Origin: Dermatophagoides farinae
Lineage: Eukaryota > Arthropoda > Arachnida > Sarcoptiformes > Pyroglyphidae
Direction of reading: 5' to 3'
Length of the DNA: 64,000 bases
Assembly: GCF_024713945.1 (NCBI RefSeq)
Contig: NC_134682.1
Span: 3,851,001-3,915,000 of the forward strand
Under the pieces are notes generated by a model. It made no database searches, was not told where the DNA came from, and worked only from the letters and a program-made list of their open reading frames with translations. Within the stretch, counting starts at the first letter, position 1. The number at the start of each line of letters is the position of its first letter. Positions 62,331 to 64,000 of the stretch are shown here, piece by piece. The translations under genes and the position numbers were made by a program.

Positions 62331-63087
62331 ATGGATAGAAATATTTGTTTCATATTATTTGCAATATTTGTTGCATATACTGCAAGAGATTTATTCTTTA
62401 AATCTTATCAGCCATCATCACAAGCGGATGCAATTGATTCTGTAAAAAAAGAAATTCCATCCATGTCATTCCGACAACAAAGGCCAACAATAAAAATTCT
62501 TTATTGTTATTCATGTGGTTACCAAAGAGCATTTGAAGAATATCGTAAAATGATTATGGATCAATTTCCTGATCTAACCGTAATTGGTTCGAATTATAAT
62601 CCAAGCTTTTTGAAAAGTAAACTTGCTCAGCTAATATCAATAACAAAAATGATTGCCATTGCTTTGTTGGTGGCAAATGTTAACCCTTTTGCTTATTTTG
62701 GTTTACAAACACCACATTTTTGGGAATGGATGCGTGAACATAAATTATATGCCTGTATGATGACATTTTTTCTTGCCAATACATTGGAAAGTCAATTAAT
62801 GTCTAGTGGTGCATTCGAAATATTCTACAATGGTAAATTTATTTCATTTTTTTTTTTATTATTAATATAAAAATAAATTCATTGAATTCAATTCTTTTTT
62901 TTCTTCCATTCAAACAGATGTTCCAATTTGGTCCAAAATAACCACTGGTCGCATTCCATCGGCAAATGAATTAATCGATATGATTGATAATCAACATAAA
63001 TTTTTTCAACCTGAAACATTTGGTACCGGTGGTAGTGGTGATCATTTAACATCACATACAATACATACTACAGGTCGTACATTATAA
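62331..63087 (+). CDS. SELENOT: selenoprotein T homologue, cysteine form
   Basis: Two coding exons, 62331-62832 and 62918-63087, giving 223 residues. An N-terminal hydrophobic segment (NICFILFAIFVAYTA) serves as signal or anchor. The thioredoxin-like redox motif is CYSCGYQRAFEEY, with Cys59 and Cys62. In vertebrates the second position is selenocysteine (CVSUGY); here it is a plain TGT Cys codon, so no SECIS element is needed. Further matches are NPFAYFGLQTPHFWEWMRE, KLYACMMTFFLANTLESQL, SGAFEI and DVPIWSKITTGRIPS. The family are ER membrane oxidoreductases linked to calcium and redox balance. The gene is divergent from PAGR1 and convergent with the partial gene at the right edge. The start at 62331 is the first ATG in this frame before the hydrophobic segment. 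The Gly- and Thr-rich C-terminal extension is not typical. Confidence 0.93.
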
Positions 63088-63657
63088 ATATGAAAATTGA
63101 CAACAACAACAACAAAAATCATAGAATAGAATCTATATATTATAAATATATATGCAATCATACAACGTTCTTCGGCATCAATTGAATTTCATTTTCCATT
63201 CATTCATAATGCCTGTACATGTCTTTCCAAAATTTCCGTAATTTTTTCTTCTTCTTTGTCTTCATTTTGTCCATTGGAATTTATACGAATTTGTAATAAT
63301 GATAATAATATGCAAAATTGTAACAGAAGCAACAACAACAACAACAACTGATTTTATTTGTAAAACCATAATGATTTCCGTTTCGCACACATTAAATTTA
63401 GAATCTTGATGATGATAATCATCATTCATTTACCATTCTTATTCAATGTGATTGTTTCTTTTTTAAAAAAAATAATTTCATTTTATAATTTGTTTTTTTT
63501 ATTTAAATTGATAATGATAATGATGATCATATAATGAAATAATAGTTGATTGATGATTACAAAGTTATATAGTTTATATGTGTGTCTAGAATTATTTTGT
63601 TTCATTATACATTGTATAGATCGATTTCGTCACAATATTCATTTTCATCGTAATCAA
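63088..63657. other. convergent 3' region
   Basis: This lies between the SELENOT homologue (+) and the partial gene at the right edge (-). It is AT-rich with CAA and ATC repeats and presumably consists of both 3' UTRs. No coding frame is supported. Confidence 0.5.
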
Positions 63658-64000
63658 TTAAAATGGATTCAGATAATCAATAAATCCAGATTGTGTCATT
63701 ATTTCGATAAATATTTCCTCAATTGAATAGAATGGTATCAATCGTGTTTCAATCATTTGTCGACCAAATCGATCGATTGTTTTTATTCTTGTCCATGTAT
63801 ATGAGCCAAATATGGAAGCAATCGATAATATTATTATCAATCGAAACTTTGTGATACGAAATTTTTGTTGTAGATTCAATAAAAATGTTGAATAGAATAA
63901 AAAGAAAAATGATATAAACAATTGTTTTCCTATGAAAATTCGCCTGTTTATCAGTGGTATTGATTTGATTTTCATAAAATTTCGACCCTTTTCCGGTTCC
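63658..64000 (-). CDS. partial membrane protein, cut by the window edge
   Basis: A minus-strand frame open from the right edge to a stop at 63658, with more than 110 residues visible. Two hydrophobic segments are clear (LFISFFFLFYSTFLL and FRLIIILSIASIFGSY), joined by a short basic loop. A non-repetitive, mixed-composition tail follows (TRIKTIDRFGRQMIE, PFYSIEEIFIEIM, GFIDYLNPF). Its balanced composition sets it apart from the repeat-derived frames elsewhere, so I think it is a real C-terminal exon. The frame stays open upstream of its first ATG (63975), so that ATG is probably internal. I do not recognise the family. Confidence 0.55.
   Translation of the reverse strand, partial: EPEKGRNFMKIKSIPLINRRIFIGKQLFISFFFLFYSTFLLNLQQKFRITKFRLIIILSIASIFGSYTWTRIKTIDRFGRQMIETRLIPFYSIEEIFIEIMTQSGFIDYLNPF

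Noticed and set aside
1-64000. CRISPR arrays, tRNA or rRNA genes, transposases
   Set aside because: Periodic repeats here are simple microsatellites. I saw no spacer-repeat structure, T-arm consensus or rRNA-like block, and no transposase or reverse-transcriptase motifs in any frame.

Overview
The window is nuclear DNA from a small-genome arthropod, most likely an astigmatid mite (house-dust or scabies mite group). It is very AT-rich and full of short repeats (ATC/GAT, CAA/TTG, CA/GT, poly-A/T). Genes have a few small GT-AG introns, and the proteins are animal proteins with poly-Q, poly-N, poly-D, poly-H and poly-T inserts. The species call is inference from composition and protein style; the gene family calls rest on motifs read directly in the translations.

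Layout, left to right. A small four-helix membrane protein (157-522, +) is followed by a nine-exon CELF/Bruno RNA-binding protein (1621-7803, +). This converges on WDR19/IFT144 (8716-13667, -), a subunit of the IFT-A ciliary transport complex. A gene-poor, repeat-dominated stretch follows (13.7-44.4 kb) that holds only two paralogous neuromedin-U-type (CAPA/pyrokinin-like) receptors on the + strand (23162-26795 and 37305-40993). Their intron positions are identical, so they are a tandem duplication.

From 44.4 kb on, the minus strand is dense. A ten-exon gene (44370-51696) encodes a secreted protein of about 2,016 residues: signal peptide, EGF-like module, cadherin-like domain, a furin-type site, an array of about 180-residue repeats carrying a C-x12-C signature, a discoidin (F5/8 C) domain and an unusual tail. 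Upstream of it lie an intronless Tectonic gene (52364-54718) and B9D2 (54747-55443), only 28 bp apart on the same strand. Both products belong to the ciliary transition-zone (MKS/B9) module, so the pair looks like a dicistronic unit. A diacylglycerol lipase of the DAGL-alpha/inaE type (56426-59962) follows. PAGR1 (61486-61980, -) and a cysteine form of selenoprotein T (62331-63087, +) form a head-to-head pair. A partial membrane-protein gene runs off the right edge on the minus strand.

Three of the eleven genes (WDR19, Tectonic, B9D2) serve the primary cilium. In such a mite this presumably means ciliated sensory neurons. The least explained items are the repeat array of the giant secreted protein, the B9D2-Tectonic pair, and a few perfect inverted repeats in the otherwise empty DNA.
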